Assembly: GCF_013170705.1 (NCBI RefSeq)
Contig: NZ_CP033334.1
Coordinates: 6,797,501 to 6,861,500 of the forward strand
Direction: 5' to 3'
Length of the DNA: 64,000 nt
From: Mesorhizobium loti
GTDB taxonomy: Bacteria > Pseudomonadota > Alphaproteobacteria > Rhizobiales > Rhizobiaceae
Below are positions 38,601 to 47,107 of the stretch, one piece after another. Within the stretch, counting starts at the first letter, position 1. Each line of letters opens with the position of its first letter. Made by a program: the position numbers and the translations under genes. The notes beneath the pieces were generated by a model. It was given only the letters and a program-made list of their open reading frames with translations, was not told the DNA's origin and did no database searches.

Positions 38601-39649
38601 CGCCCGCGGCTTCGGCCGCCTCCTCCGGCCCGAGCGCAGCCGCCTCCGATGCGATGGCTCCGGCACCAGCCGCGCCCGTTGCGGATACCGATGCCCAGCC
38701 GGCAGCGGTTGCCCCGGCGGCGGCCAATGAGACCACGTCCAAACTCACCACCGGTGCCGTTGCGCCGACGGATGCACCGGCAGCCGCGACCAAGTTCGAC
38801 ATTCCGGCCGATGCCGGCCCGGCCGCACTGCGCGATGCCGCCGCCAATGGCGACGCCAAGGCGCTGTTCGAGATCGGCTCGCGCTATGCCGAGTCGCGCG
38901 GCGTCAAGGAAGACATGGCGGCAGCGGCCAAATGGTACGAGAAATCGGCTGAACTCGGTTTCGCGCCGGCCGAATACCGCATCGGCAATTTCTACGAGAA
39001 GGGCATCGGCGTCGCGCGCGACATCAAGAAGTCGAAGACCTGGTACCAGCTGGCCGCCGAACAGGGCAACGCCAGTGCCATGCACAATCTGGCCGTGCTG
39101 TTCGCCATGGCCGCCGATGGCGTGACCGACAATGAATCGGCAGCGCACTGGTTCCAGGAGGCTGCCGACCTCGGCGTCAAGGACAGCCAGTTCAATCTCG
39201 GCATCCTCGCCGCCAAGGGCGTCGGCATGAAGCAGAACCTCGAGGAATCCTACAAATGGTTCGCGCTCGTCGCCAAGACCGGCGACAAGGACGCGGCCGC
39301 CAAGCGCGACGAGATTGCCAACGCGCTGCGGCCCGAGCAGCTTGAGCGGGCGCGCGCCGCGACCGAATTGTGGAAGGCCAAGCCGCTCAACGCGGCATCC
39401 AATTCGGCCGACATTCCCGAGTCCTGGCAGGAAGGTACGCCGCAAACGACCGCCGGCATCGACATGAAGAAGGCGGTCAAGAACATCCAGCTCATCCTCA
39501 ACAAGAACGGCTATGATGCCGGCGGCGCCGACGGCGTCATGGGCGACAAGACCAAGAACGCGATCATCGCTTTCCAGACCGACAACAAGCTGCCGGCGAC
39601 CGGCGCCGTCGATGAGAAACTGGTCCGGGCGCTGCTGGCGCGCAAATAA
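35636..39649 (+). CDS. podJ: PodJ-like polar organiser (coiled coil, TM, Sel1 repeats, peptidoglycan-binding)
   Basis: A 1337-aa protein. Residues about 1-660 are a cytoplasmic region of regularly spaced coiled-coil segments (repeats of the type RLDEISRAI, RIDSLARQIEEV, RVDELAGR); about 660-880 is low-complexity with three RGDLGT repeats; a single membrane helix is near 883-905 (ILMAAAAIMLALAGLQL). Periplasmic parts follow: a Pro/Ala-rich linker, Sel1-type repeats (about 1060-1240; ALFEIGSRYAESRGVKED, AEYRIGNFYEKGIGV) and a C-terminal PG_binding_1 domain (about 1278-1337). This order is that of PodJ in Caulobacter and Agrobacterium, which marks a cell pole and recruits division and pilus factors. 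Assignment by architecture. Confidence 0.75.
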   Translation: MNSKRSYLDTLNAGRQRRPQTTLEQLNRSLETLEQRLGQTREEVTARPAPRQYGADPRYPAMEPRYPAAQPTGQQRWYEDPQPAPRPQSPAPAPSFDQNYQAIARDIDRVRGQEDSVAMVGKIAGELRGMREELRHQMTAGLQREFDALRKDIDRAFQANAKPGAAGKGSAELGVEFERLSGAIKSLSEKSDDRSVNLLRLELEQVKAALDTLAREESVQKVDRRWDEFDRRWTAFEDRVDADQRKRSDDPALAALTDRLEQISNAVNNLPESLSLRSLEEKVRTLAGAVDHFASQQQDNRGGDTLAMIDERLDEISRAIVASTVAAQANSVDHEAFDRIEKRIDSLARQIEEVAQDRPGDAVMDRLSTLSSRVDELAGRANLPEQAMERLAKQITLIADKIDQAPAMPDADYIFQGLEQRFDVLSGMMERRQGDAIEQGNMLFRDLERRLDEVADRLDQRIVPQVDSAGIMEAIDARFTALATRMETRVPDPAGEAAIRGLESRLEDISSRLDASAAQVAGIDPALIRSLEAQVAGLSAHLSRPSTPLPEFEDISPRLDEIEKALAGTRDSILGAAREAAENAVRSLAGSSANTTAVSGLAQDLKTLETLTRRSDERNSRTFEAIHDTLLKIVDRLGSLETSEPSEAVSELLDTRSDEAAGKRRTRIAKMAVEAPSLDIDAPMPLTGDMADLDGRAAAILRNEHGARGDLGTRGDLGTRGDLGTRTPAEAAAAAAIAALGSDTIAEKDQPAGRKSMFGGLARAFKGKKAADIPPLAGSAPSSDVPNVDLDEPLDPKVANRPLEPGSGAPDLNAIMKRVRDERGQPAKLSEGDAAKSDFIAAARRAAQAAAAEADALKRQSTMKGPVKALRIGDLLKARRKPILMAAAAIMLALAGLQLGKAFFSDPAQVANNDAAPIVAAKPVQTASVDTTSQPKAEAQSAATDSAPSRAVRQAEPSPSATKDDMVTQTALAMPSDMDAMADTAPVAAPAASAASSGPSAAASDAMAPAPAAPVADTDAQPAAVAPAAANETTSKLTTGAVAPTDAPAAATKFDIPADAGPAALRDAAANGDAKALFEIGSRYAESRGVKEDMAAAAKWYEKSAELGFAPAEYRIGNFYEKGIGVARDIKKSKTWYQLAAEQGNASAMHNLAVLFAMAADGVTDNESAAHWFQEAADLGVKDSQFNLGILAAKGVGMKQNLEESYKWFALVAKTGDKDAAAKRDEIANALRPEQLERARAATELWKAKPLNAASNSADIPESWQEGTPQTTAGIDMKKAVKNIQLILNKNGYDAGGADGVMGDKTKNAIIAFQTDNKLPATGAVDEKLVRALLARK
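37757..37810 (+). repeat. three 18-bp tandem repeats inside the podJ-like gene
   Basis: Three in-frame 18-base units (37757-37774, 37775-37792, 37793-37810) encode ARGDLGT-type repeats. Each differs by at most one or two bases, so expansion is recent and copy number may vary between strains. Confidence 0.85.
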
Positions 39650-39656
39650 CAGAACA

Positions 39657-39676
39657 AGCGTCGTTTACACGACGCT
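39657..39676. terminator. weak terminator hairpin after the podJ-like gene
   Basis: Arms AGCGTCGT (39657-39664) and ACGACGCT (39669-39676) with loop TTAC, seven bases after the stop. No U-tract follows. Confidence 0.4.
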
Positions 39677-39841
39677 CTTGCCATACATTTGCCTGTTAAC
39701 TGATTGAGATATTTTTTGTTTCGGCGCGGCGACGGGGTTTGACCCCGCCGCCGCGTCGGCGCAAGGAAAAATTGGCTTTTCGGTGCGAGACTGCTCACAA
39801 CGGCTGTATTCGCCGACAGGCAAACTGATCGAGACTGACGG

Positions 39842-40765
39842 GTGGGCATCTATCTCCCGATTGCGGAAATTTCCGTCAACGTCTTCGTGCTGCTGGCCAT
39901 GGGCGCGGCGGTGGGCTTCCTGTCGGGCATGTTCGGCGTCGGTGGCGGGTTCCTCATCACGCCACTCTTGATTTTCTACAACATTCCCCCGGCGATCGCG
40001 GTTGCCACGGGCGCCAACCAGGTCATCGCCTCTTCCGTCTCAGGCGTCCTTTCTCACATGAAGCGAGGCACGCTCGACTTCAAGCTCGGCGGCGTGCTTC
40101 TGGCCGGCGGCATCGTCGGCTCCACCGCCGGCATCTACGTCTTCGCCTTCCTGCGCCGGCTTGGCCAGCTCGACCTGTTCATCTCGCTGCTCTATGTCGT
40201 GCTGCTCGGCACGGTCGGCGGACTGATGCTGGTCGAGAGCATCAATGCACTGCGCGCAACACGCAGCGGTGCCGCCCCGGTGCTGAAGAAATCCGGCCAG
40301 CACAACTGGATCCACCGGCTGCCGCTGAAGATGCGCTTCAGGGCGTCTAAGCTGTTCGTCAGCGTCATCCCCGTGCTTGGCCTTGGCGCCGGCATCGGCT
40401 TCCTGTCGTCGATCATGGGCGTCGGCGGCGGCTTCATCATGGTGCCGGCGCTGATCTATCTGCTCAAGGTGCCGACCAATGTCGTTATCGGTACCTCACT
40501 GTTCCAGATCATCTTCACGTCCGCCTATACAACGCTGGTCCACGCCACCACCAACCAGACGGTCGATGTCGTGCTGGCCTTCCTGTTGATGGCGGGTGGC
40601 GTGGCCGGCGCGCAATATGGCGCCAAGGCCGGCCAGAGGCTGCGCGGCGAGCAACTCAGGGCGTTGCTGGCCTTGCTGGTGCTGGCCGTGGCGATAAGGC
40701 TCGCCATCGATCTCTTCGTCACCCCGCCCAATCTCTATTCGCTGTCCGGCGTGGGCCTCAACTGA
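39842..40765 (+). CDS. TauE/SafE-family sulfite/sulfonate exporter
   Basis: A 307-aa membrane protein with about eight hydrophobic segments and the paired family motif GMFGVGGGFLITPLLI (near residue 30) and MGVGGGFIMVPALIYLL (near 195). Family members export sulfite or other sulfur anions. The start is GTG at 39842. Its stop overlaps the next start (TGATG), so it forms a unit with the TIGR02186 gene. The soeABC sulfite dehydrogenase is 4 kb downstream, which fits a sulfur role (inference). Confidence 0.85.
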   Translation: MGIYLPIAEISVNVFVLLAMGAAVGFLSGMFGVGGGFLITPLLIFYNIPPAIAVATGANQVIASSVSGVLSHMKRGTLDFKLGGVLLAGGIVGSTAGIYVFAFLRRLGQLDLFISLLYVVLLGTVGGLMLVESINALRATRSGAAPVLKKSGQHNWIHRLPLKMRFRASKLFVSVIPVLGLGAGIGFLSSIMGVGGGFIMVPALIYLLKVPTNVVIGTSLFQIIFTSAYTTLVHATTNQTVDVVLAFLLMAGGVAGAQYGAKAGQRLRGEQLRALLALLVLAVAIRLAIDLFVTPPNLYSLSGVGLN

Positions 40766-41556
40766 TGACGGGCCCTAAAGCGTTCGCAGCCGCCATCCTC
40801 CTGTCATTGCTTGCGGCCGCCGCACCGGCGAAGGCACAGTCGCCCTTGCCGGAAGGCATCCAGATCGGGCTCTCCACCGACAATGTCTCGATCACCGCCG
40901 GCTTTTCCGGCGCCGACCTGACTATCTTCGGTTCGCTGGAAAATCCCGACCCGCTTATAGCCCGTCAGAACCGCTACGATGTCATCGTCGTGCTCGAAGG
41001 CCCGCCGCGACCGGTGGTGGTGCGCCGCAAGGACCGGGTGCTTGGCGTGTGGGTCAATCTCGATTCCGAAACCTTCGAGAACGTGCCGATGTCCTATTCG
41101 GTGGCGACGACGCGGCCGCTGCAGGACATCACCGAACCGAACAGCTACAAGCAGCTGTCGCTCGGCGCCTCCAACCTCTATATGCAGCCCGCCGACGCCG
41201 GCGACAGTCCGGCAACGATCCAGGAATTCACCGCGGCATTGCGCGAACGCAAGGCCGCGACCGGCCTCTACAGCGAAAATGTCGGCGGGGTGCAATTCCT
41301 GTCGCAGAACCTGTTCCGCGCCACCGTCAGGCTTGCGCCGAATGTGCCGGTCGGCACCCACAAGGCGCGCGCCTTCCTGTTCAGGAGCGGCCTATTCATC
41401 AAGGAGAGCTCGGCCCAGCTCGAAATCCGCAAGTCCGGCTTCGAACAGTCGATCTTCCGGGTCGCCCACGACTACTCCTTCCTCTATGGCGTCTTCGCCA
41501 TATCGCTGGCCATGCTGACAGGCTGGCTCGGCAGGCTGGTCTTCCGCAAAGACTAG
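40765..41556 (+). CDS. TIGR02186-family predicted transmembrane protein
   Basis: A 263-aa protein with signal peptide (FAAAILLSLLAAAAPAKAQ), an extracytoplasmic beta-rich domain and one C-terminal membrane helix (FLYGVFAISLAMLTGWLG). It is a conserved alphaproteobacterial family (TIGR02186) of unknown function that typically sits beside a TauE/SafE exporter, as here with overlapping stop and start. It probably assists that transporter in the periplasm. Confidence 0.82.
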   Translation: MTGPKAFAAAILLSLLAAAAPAKAQSPLPEGIQIGLSTDNVSITAGFSGADLTIFGSLENPDPLIARQNRYDVIVVLEGPPRPVVVRRKDRVLGVWVNLDSETFENVPMSYSVATTRPLQDITEPNSYKQLSLGASNLYMQPADAGDSPATIQEFTAALRERKAATGLYSENVGGVQFLSQNLFRATVRLAPNVPVGTHKARAFLFRSGLFIKESSAQLEIRKSGFEQSIFRVAHDYSFLYGVFAISLAMLTGWLGRLVFRKD

Positions 41557-41730
41557 GCATCCCAAAGGGGGTTTCCCTTTCCCGCCTCATGCTATAGACC
41601 GCACCTCCCCGCCCACCGGGCAAGCACGCACAATTCAATTCGGCAAAGTGGTTCGGTCGCCCGAAACCGCAGCGCACGCGTCTACAGCGAGCGCCGATCC
41701 ACTGCCTGGCGCCAATGACAGGAGGCTGCC

Positions 41731-42987
41731 TTGCGACCAGCATTCGCCGGCATCGACTTCGGCACTTCGAACTCCACTGTCGGCGTGGTCCGCAACGGGC
41801 AACCTCGCCTCGTCACGCTTGAGGACGGCCAGGTCACGCTGCCGAGTGCCGTGTTCTTCAATTTCGAGGATGGCCGCATCTTCTTTGGCCGCCAGGCGAT
41901 CGCCAACTACACCGACAGCGTGGAAGGCCGGCTGATGCGTTCGCTGAAGAGCGTGCTCGGCAGCTCGCTGGCGCATGAAAAGACACGCATCAAGGCCCGC
42001 TCGATCGGCTTCATGGAGATCATCGGCCTGTTCCTCGGGCATCTCAGGAAAAGGCTGGAGGAGGATGGCGGCGACCAGGTGGAGACCGTGGTGCTCGGCC
42101 GCCCGGTGCAGTTCGTCGATGACGACGCGCAAGCCGACGCCAATGCCCAGAGCGACCTGGAAAAGGCCGCGCACGCGCAGGGCTTCAAGCAGATCGCCTT
42201 CCAGTTCGAGCCGATCGCGGCGGCGCTCGACTATGAGCAGAGGGTGACGCGCGAGGAACTGGCGCTGATCATCGACATGGGCGGCGGCACGTCGGATTTC
42301 TCCGTCGTGCGCGTCTCGCCCGAGCGGGCCCGATCCCCGGACCGCAAGGACGACATCCTGGCCAGCCGGGGTGTTCATATTGGCGGCACGGATTTCGACC
42401 GGCTGCTCAGCATCGCCCATGTCATGCCGCAGCTCGGCTATCTCTCTCCGACCAGGGACGGCAAGCGCAATCTGCCGGCCAGCTATTTTATCGATCTCGC
42501 GACATGGCAGCGCATCAACCTGGTCTACACCGCCAAGGCGATGACGCATCTGCGCCAGATCCGCTACGAGGCCGCGCGCGCCGATCTGGTCGACCGCTTC
42601 ATCCACATCGTCGAGCACCGCTACGGGCACGCGCTGGCGGCATTGGTTGAAAAGGCCAAGATCGAGCTGACCGACCAGTCATCGGCGGAAGTCGCGGTGC
42701 GGCTATCCGACGTGGAGTTCGCCGCCGAGATCACGCGCGACGGGCTGGACGCCACGATCGCCAGGGATATCGAGCGCGTCACCACAACGGTGGCTGAGAC
42801 CATCCGCGATGCGCAGGTCAGGCCGTCCGACATCACGGCGGTCTTCCTGACCGGAGGCTCGACGGCGATACCGCTGGCGAGGCGGGAAATCCTGTCGCTG
42901 GTGCCGCACGCTTCCGTCATCGACGGCGACATGTTCGGCTCGGTCGGGCTTGGCCTGGCTCTGGATGCCCAGCGCAAGTTCGGCTGA
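41731..42987 (+). CDS. Hsp70-family protein, YegD-like
   Basis: A 418-aa protein with the actin/Hsp70 ATPase fold and no substrate-binding domain, as in E. coli YegD. Phosphate 1 (FAGIDFGTSNSTVGVV), phosphate 2 (LIIDMGGGTSDFSVVRV) and adenosine (VFLTGGSTAIPLARREI) motifs are present. No DnaJ or GrpE gene adjoins; the function of YegD proteins is not established. The start is TTG at 41731, just after an AGGAGG-like site (acaggaggctgcc). It lies between the sulfur exporter pair and a LysR gene. Confidence 0.88.
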   Translation: MRPAFAGIDFGTSNSTVGVVRNGQPRLVTLEDGQVTLPSAVFFNFEDGRIFFGRQAIANYTDSVEGRLMRSLKSVLGSSLAHEKTRIKARSIGFMEIIGLFLGHLRKRLEEDGGDQVETVVLGRPVQFVDDDAQADANAQSDLEKAAHAQGFKQIAFQFEPIAAALDYEQRVTREELALIIDMGGGTSDFSVVRVSPERARSPDRKDDILASRGVHIGGTDFDRLLSIAHVMPQLGYLSPTRDGKRNLPASYFIDLATWQRINLVYTAKAMTHLRQIRYEAARADLVDRFIHIVEHRYGHALAALVEKAKIELTDQSSAEVAVRLSDVEFAAEITRDGLDATIARDIERVTTTVAETIRDAQVRPSDITAVFLTGGSTAIPLARREILSLVPHASVIDGDMFGSVGLGLALDAQRKFG

Positions 42988-43004
42988 ACGGTTTCACTGA
43001 TATT

Positions 43005-43907
43005 CTACCCCGGCGCGGACCCGCTCATCTCTGTAGCCAGATGTGCCTTCAGCGCCATCTGGGCCAGGCTTGCCTGCCGATCGCGGTGCGTGATCATGGC
43101 GAAGTCGCGCTTCGGCAGTTCAATCGGCACGGCCCTCAGGCTGCCCTCAGCCACGGCGCGTCCGACGACGAGTTCCGAAATGATGGTGGCGCCGGCCCCG
43201 GCCTCGACCGCCTGGCGGACGGCTTCGTTGCTGGGCAGCACCAGGAATATCCGCAAATCGGCAAGCGAAATCCCCTCGCGCCGCGCAAGGTCCTCCAGCA
43301 CCTCGCGCGTGCCCGAACCGCCCTCGCGAATGATCCAGCGCAAGCCCCTGATATCCGGGCGGCTCGGCGCAATTTCGGTAATCCCGGGATGTGACGCGGC
43401 AACCACCAGCATCAGCCGGTCGGTATCGACCTTGGCGCGGCGCAATATGTCGGATTCGGTGCGCCCCTCGACCAGGCCGAGATCGGCGGTCCCATCCAGC
43501 ACACTGGCCTCGACCTGCCTTGTGTTGCCGATGCTGACGCTCAGCCGCACCGCCGGATAGGCCTCATGGAAAGACGCCAGCCGGCGCGGCAGCCAGTAGC
43601 TGGCGATGGTGAGGCTGGCGGCGATCGACAGACTGCCGGCGACCGTCTGGGAGACATGTTCCAGCACATTGCGCGCGGCGGCGGCCCGCTCCAGCACGGC
43701 CTTGGCCTCCGGCAGGAACCGGTGACCAGTCTGGGCAAGTTCGATGTTGCGGCCGACGCGGTTGAACAGATGGACGCCGTGCTGCTCTTCCAGCGCGCGG
43801 ATGGCGGCCGATGCCGCCGACTGGGAAATGCCCAAAAGCTCCGCCGCCTTGGTCATGTGGCCGCGCTCGGCGACGGCGACGAAAATGCGCAACTGATCCA
43901 GGGTCAT
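43005..43907 (-). CDS. LysR-family regulator divergent from soeABC
   Basis: About 300 aa. The N-terminal HTH (LDQLRIFVAVAERGHMTKAAELLGISQSAASAAIRALEEQHG) is followed by a substrate-binding domain of the CysB/CbbR-like type. It is divergent from the sulfite dehydrogenase genes and so is their probable regulator, sensing a sulfur compound (inference). ATGs at 43925 and 43907 are both in frame; I used the latter (MTLDQLRIF). Confidence 0.87.
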   Translation of the reverse strand: MTLDQLRIFVAVAERGHMTKAAELLGISQSAASAAIRALEEQHGVHLFNRVGRNIELAQTGHRFLPEAKAVLERAAAARNVLEHVSQTVAGSLSIAASLTIASYWLPRRLASFHEAYPAVRLSVSIGNTRQVEASVLDGTADLGLVEGRTESDILRRAKVDTDRLMLVVAASHPGITEIAPSRPDIRGLRWIIREGGSGTREVLEDLARREGISLADLRIFLVLPSNEAVRQAVEAGAGATIISELVVGRAVAEGSLRAVPIELPKRDFAMITHRDRQASLAQMALKAHLATEMSGSAPG

Positions 43908-44123
43908 GGATGTATTAAGAACCAATATCGATCGAATTTACAAGAACAACTGATTAGACGGATCAATAGCTTTATTCTACTTTTTCCGGTGAAGTTAGAA
44001 AAAATTGGCCTTCAGGTCGCAGCGAATAAAATGATCGGGCGGTTCAGATCCCTGCTTGCCCATTGGGCCCGTGGCATAAGGCGGCGGCTGGCCGGCGATC
44101 GCTATCATCCGGAGGAACACTAT

Positions 44124-44180
44124 ATGCGCGGCCCCGGGCCGAAGACGCGGGCCAAGTCCGGGGGTACCGCCGGATCATGA
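44124..44180 (+). CDS. 18-aa upstream ORF overlapping the soeA start
   Basis: ATG at 44124 with GGAGGA (44111-44116) eight bases upstream, the strongest SD of the region. It encodes MRGPGPKTRAKSGGTAGS and its TGA overlaps the soeA ATG (ATGA). soeA itself has a weak SD, so ribosomes probably reach it by translating this ORF. Not a sequencing artefact by eye, but a frameshift joining it to soeA cannot be excluded. Confidence 0.55.
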   Translation: MRGPGPKTRAKSGGTAGS

Positions 44181-47107
44181 GCCACCGACCGCCGCGCGGC
44201 GCGAATTCGGCACCATCGCAACGCCCACTTGCCGACACGCGCGCGCCTGATGAAGGCGACGGTGTCGACACGTCGCCAGGCATTTCCGACAGCATCGCCA
44301 AGACCACCTGCTACATGTGCGCCTGCCGCTGCGGCATCGACGTGCACATCAAGGACGGCAAGGTCCGCTACATCAACGGCAACAAGGACCATCCGGTCAA
44401 TCGCGGCGTGATCTGCGGCAAGGGCAGTTCCGGCATCATGCAGCACTACAGCCCGGCCCGGCTGAAGAAGCCATTGCTGCGCACTGGCCCGCGCGGCTCC
44501 GGCGAGTTTCGCGAGATCGAATGGGAAGAAGCGTTTGCGATCGCGACAGAGCGGCTTTCGACGATACGCCGGAACGATCCCAAAAGGCTCGCCTTCTTCA
44601 CCGGCCGCGACCAGTCGCAGTCTCTCACCGGCTGGTGGGCAAGCCAGTTCGGCACGCCGAATTTCGCCGCCCATGGCGGCTTCTGTTCGGTCAACATGGC
44701 GGCCGGAGGCCTTTACTCGATCGGCGGCTCGTTCTGGGAGTTCGGCGAGCCCGACTGGGACAACACGCGATATTTCATGCTGTTCGGCGTCGCCGAGGAT
44801 CATGATTCCAACCCGATCAAGATCGGCCTCGGCAAACTCAAGGCGCGCGGCGCCAAGGTGGTCTCGATCAATCCGTGCCGGACCGGCTACAATGCCATTG
44901 CCGACGACTGGATCGGCATCCGGCCCGGCACGGATGGCCTGTTCGTGTTTGCTCTCATCCACGAGCTGTTGAAGGCTGGCCGCGTCGATCTCGATTATCT
45001 GCTGCGCTACACCAACGCCCATATCCTCGTCGTGCAGGAGCCTGGCGCCTCCGACGACGGGCTGTTCGTCAGGGATGCCGACGGCAATCCGCTGGCGTGG
45101 GACAGGGTGGCGAAGACCGCCGCCAAGGCAACCGACCCGGAGGCGAAGCCGGCGCTGACCGGCAGCTTCGAAGTCGACGGACGCCGGTGCACGCCGGTGT
45201 TCCAGCTGATCGCCGACCGATATCTTGACGGGAGCTATGCCCCCGATGCGGTCGCCGAGCGTTGCGGCATCGCCGCCGATACGATCCGCCGGATCGCCGC
45301 CGAACTCGCCCATGTCGCCTTCGAGCAGACGATCGAACTGCCGGTTGCCTGGACCGACTGGGCCGGGCGCCGGCACGAAACGATCAAGGGTCGGCCGGTT
45401 TCGATGCATGCCATGCGCGGCATCTCCGCCCATTCGAACGGTTTTCACACATGCCGCGCCATCCACCTGCTGCAGGTGCTGCTGGGCACGGTGGACGTTC
45501 CCGGCGGATTCCGCTTCAAGCCGCCCTACCCCAGATCAGCGCCGCCTGGCCCGAAACCCGCCGGCAAGACCGTCAAGCCGATGACGCCGCTCGACGGCAT
45601 GCCGCTCGGCTTCGTCTGCGGGCCGGACGATCTGCTGGTCGACGAGGCCGGCACGCCGCTTCGCATCGACAAGGCCTATTCCTGGGACGCTCCGCTGGCG
45701 GCACACGGACTGATGCACACCGTCATCCGAAATGCGTGGGCCGGCGACCCGTATCCGATCGACACGCTGATGATGTACATGTCGAACATGGCCTGGAATT
45801 CCTCGATGAACACCGTCGAGACGATTGCCATGCTGACCGACCATGACGGGGCCGGGAACTACAAGATACCCTTCATCATCTATTCCGACGCCTATTATTC
45901 CGAGACCGTGCCGTTCGCGGATCTGGTGCTGCCCGACACCACCTATCTCGAACGCCATGACTGCATCAGCCTGCTCGACCGGCCGATCAGCCACGCCGAC
46001 GGGCCGGGCGATGCCATCCGCCATCCCGTCGTCGAGCCGGACCGCGACGTCAGGCCGTTCCAGTCGGTGCTGATCGAGTTGGGTGCGCGGCTGGGACTCC
46101 CCGGCTTCGTCAATGACGACGGAACGGCCAAATATGCCGACTATGCGGACTACATCGTCAACCACGAGCGCACATCAGGCATCGGTCCGCTGGCCGGATG
46201 GCGCGGCAAGGGCGGCACCGCGATCGGCAAGGGCGAGGCCAATCCGAACCAGTTGCAGCGCTACATCGACAATGGCGGCTTCTGGCACCACGACTTTGCC
46301 GACGACCAGCGCTACTACAAGATGGCCAACCGCTCCTATCTCGATTTCGCGGTGCAGATGGGTTTTATCCCCAAGGCCGAGCCGATCATTTTCCAGCTCT
46401 ATTCCGAGCCGATGCAGCGCTTCCGCCTCGCCGCGCGCGGCCATGGCCGTGTCCTGCCGCCGGAAGGCGAGCGTCAGCGGATCGAGAGCTACATGGATCC
46501 GCTGCCGTTCTGGTACATGCCCTTCGAGGAAGCGGCCGTCGACCTCGAGAAATATCCGCTGCATGCGCTGACACAGCGACCGATGCACATGTATCATTCC
46601 TGGGGCTCGCAGAATGCCTGGCTGCGGCAGATCACCAGCCAGAACCGGCTGTTCGTGCATCACCGGACCGGCGCCGGCCTCGGTCTCGTCGATGACGACT
46701 GGGTCTGGATCGAGAGCATCAACGGCAGGGTGAAGGGCCAGATCAAGCTGATCGACGGGGTGAATGAAAGCACGGTCTGGACCTGGAACGCGATCGGCAA
46801 GCGGCGCGGCAGCTGGGGCCTGAAGGATGATGCGGCAGAGAGCAATCGCGGCTTCCTGCTCAACCATGTCATCGGCGACCAGACCTCGGCCGACGCGCAG
46901 GGGAAGCGCTATTCCAACTCTGATCCGGTGACAGGCCAGGCAGCTTGGTTCGACCTTCGCGTGCGCATCGTCAAATGCCCTGATAAGGAAGCCGGCTTCA
47001 CCGAGCCGCAATTCGAGCGATTCCGCCAGCCGCCGCATTTCGAACCCTCGCCCGACAAGCTGACTTTCGGCGCCGAGTTTCGCCGAGCACGAGAGGCGGC
47101 CGAATGA
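44177..47107 (+). CDS. soeA: SoeA-type molybdopterin oxidoreductase, sulfite dehydrogenase (quinone) catalytic subunit
   Basis: A 976-aa CISM family enzyme. The N-terminal [4Fe-4S] site has Cys45, Cys48, Cys52 and Cys80; TGRDQSQSLTGWWASQFGT and DWIGIRPGTDG fit the molybdopterin domain; a molydop-binding domain closes the chain (AWLRQITSQNRLFVHH). There is no Tat signal, so the active site is cytoplasmic, as known for SoeABC, which oxidises sulfite to sulfate. DMSO or thiosulfate/polysulfide reductase activity cannot be excluded; neighbouring TauE and LysR genes favour sulfite. Start by overlap with the upstream ORF. Confidence 0.82.
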   Translation: MSHRPPRGANSAPSQRPLADTRAPDEGDGVDTSPGISDSIAKTTCYMCACRCGIDVHIKDGKVRYINGNKDHPVNRGVICGKGSSGIMQHYSPARLKKPLLRTGPRGSGEFREIEWEEAFAIATERLSTIRRNDPKRLAFFTGRDQSQSLTGWWASQFGTPNFAAHGGFCSVNMAAGGLYSIGGSFWEFGEPDWDNTRYFMLFGVAEDHDSNPIKIGLGKLKARGAKVVSINPCRTGYNAIADDWIGIRPGTDGLFVFALIHELLKAGRVDLDYLLRYTNAHILVVQEPGASDDGLFVRDADGNPLAWDRVAKTAAKATDPEAKPALTGSFEVDGRRCTPVFQLIADRYLDGSYAPDAVAERCGIAADTIRRIAAELAHVAFEQTIELPVAWTDWAGRRHETIKGRPVSMHAMRGISAHSNGFHTCRAIHLLQVLLGTVDVPGGFRFKPPYPRSAPPGPKPAGKTVKPMTPLDGMPLGFVCGPDDLLVDEAGTPLRIDKAYSWDAPLAAHGLMHTVIRNAWAGDPYPIDTLMMYMSNMAWNSSMNTVETIAMLTDHDGAGNYKIPFIIYSDAYYSETVPFADLVLPDTTYLERHDCISLLDRPISHADGPGDAIRHPVVEPDRDVRPFQSVLIELGARLGLPGFVNDDGTAKYADYADYIVNHERTSGIGPLAGWRGKGGTAIGKGEANPNQLQRYIDNGGFWHHDFADDQRYYKMANRSYLDFAVQMGFIPKAEPIIFQLYSEPMQRFRLAARGHGRVLPPEGERQRIESYMDPLPFWYMPFEEAAVDLEKYPLHALTQRPMHMYHSWGSQNAWLRQITSQNRLFVHHRTGAGLGLVDDDWVWIESINGRVKGQIKLIDGVNESTVWTWNAIGKRRGSWGLKDDAAESNRGFLLNHVIGDQTSADAQGKRYSNSDPVTGQAAWFDLRVRIVKCPDKEAGFTEPQFERFRQPPHFEPSPDKLTFGAEFRRAREAAE

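Noticed and set aside
36743..39445. A 900-codon minus-strand frame opposite the podJ-like gene
   Set aside because: Shadow of the plus-strand gene, which has coiled coil, Sel1 repeats and a peptidoglycan-binding domain. The antisense protein is low-complexity Arg/Gly/Leu.
44063..44176. N-terminal extension of SoeA from the GTG or ATG upstream
   Set aside because: The extension lacks a ribosome-binding site and its residues are non-conserved in character; the SD at 44111 belongs to another frame.
44177..47107. Nitrate or formate dehydrogenase identity for SoeA
   Set aside because: Subunit set (four-cluster ferredoxin plus DmsC anchor) and absence of NarI- or FdnI-type cytochrome genes point to the DmsABC/SoeABC branch.
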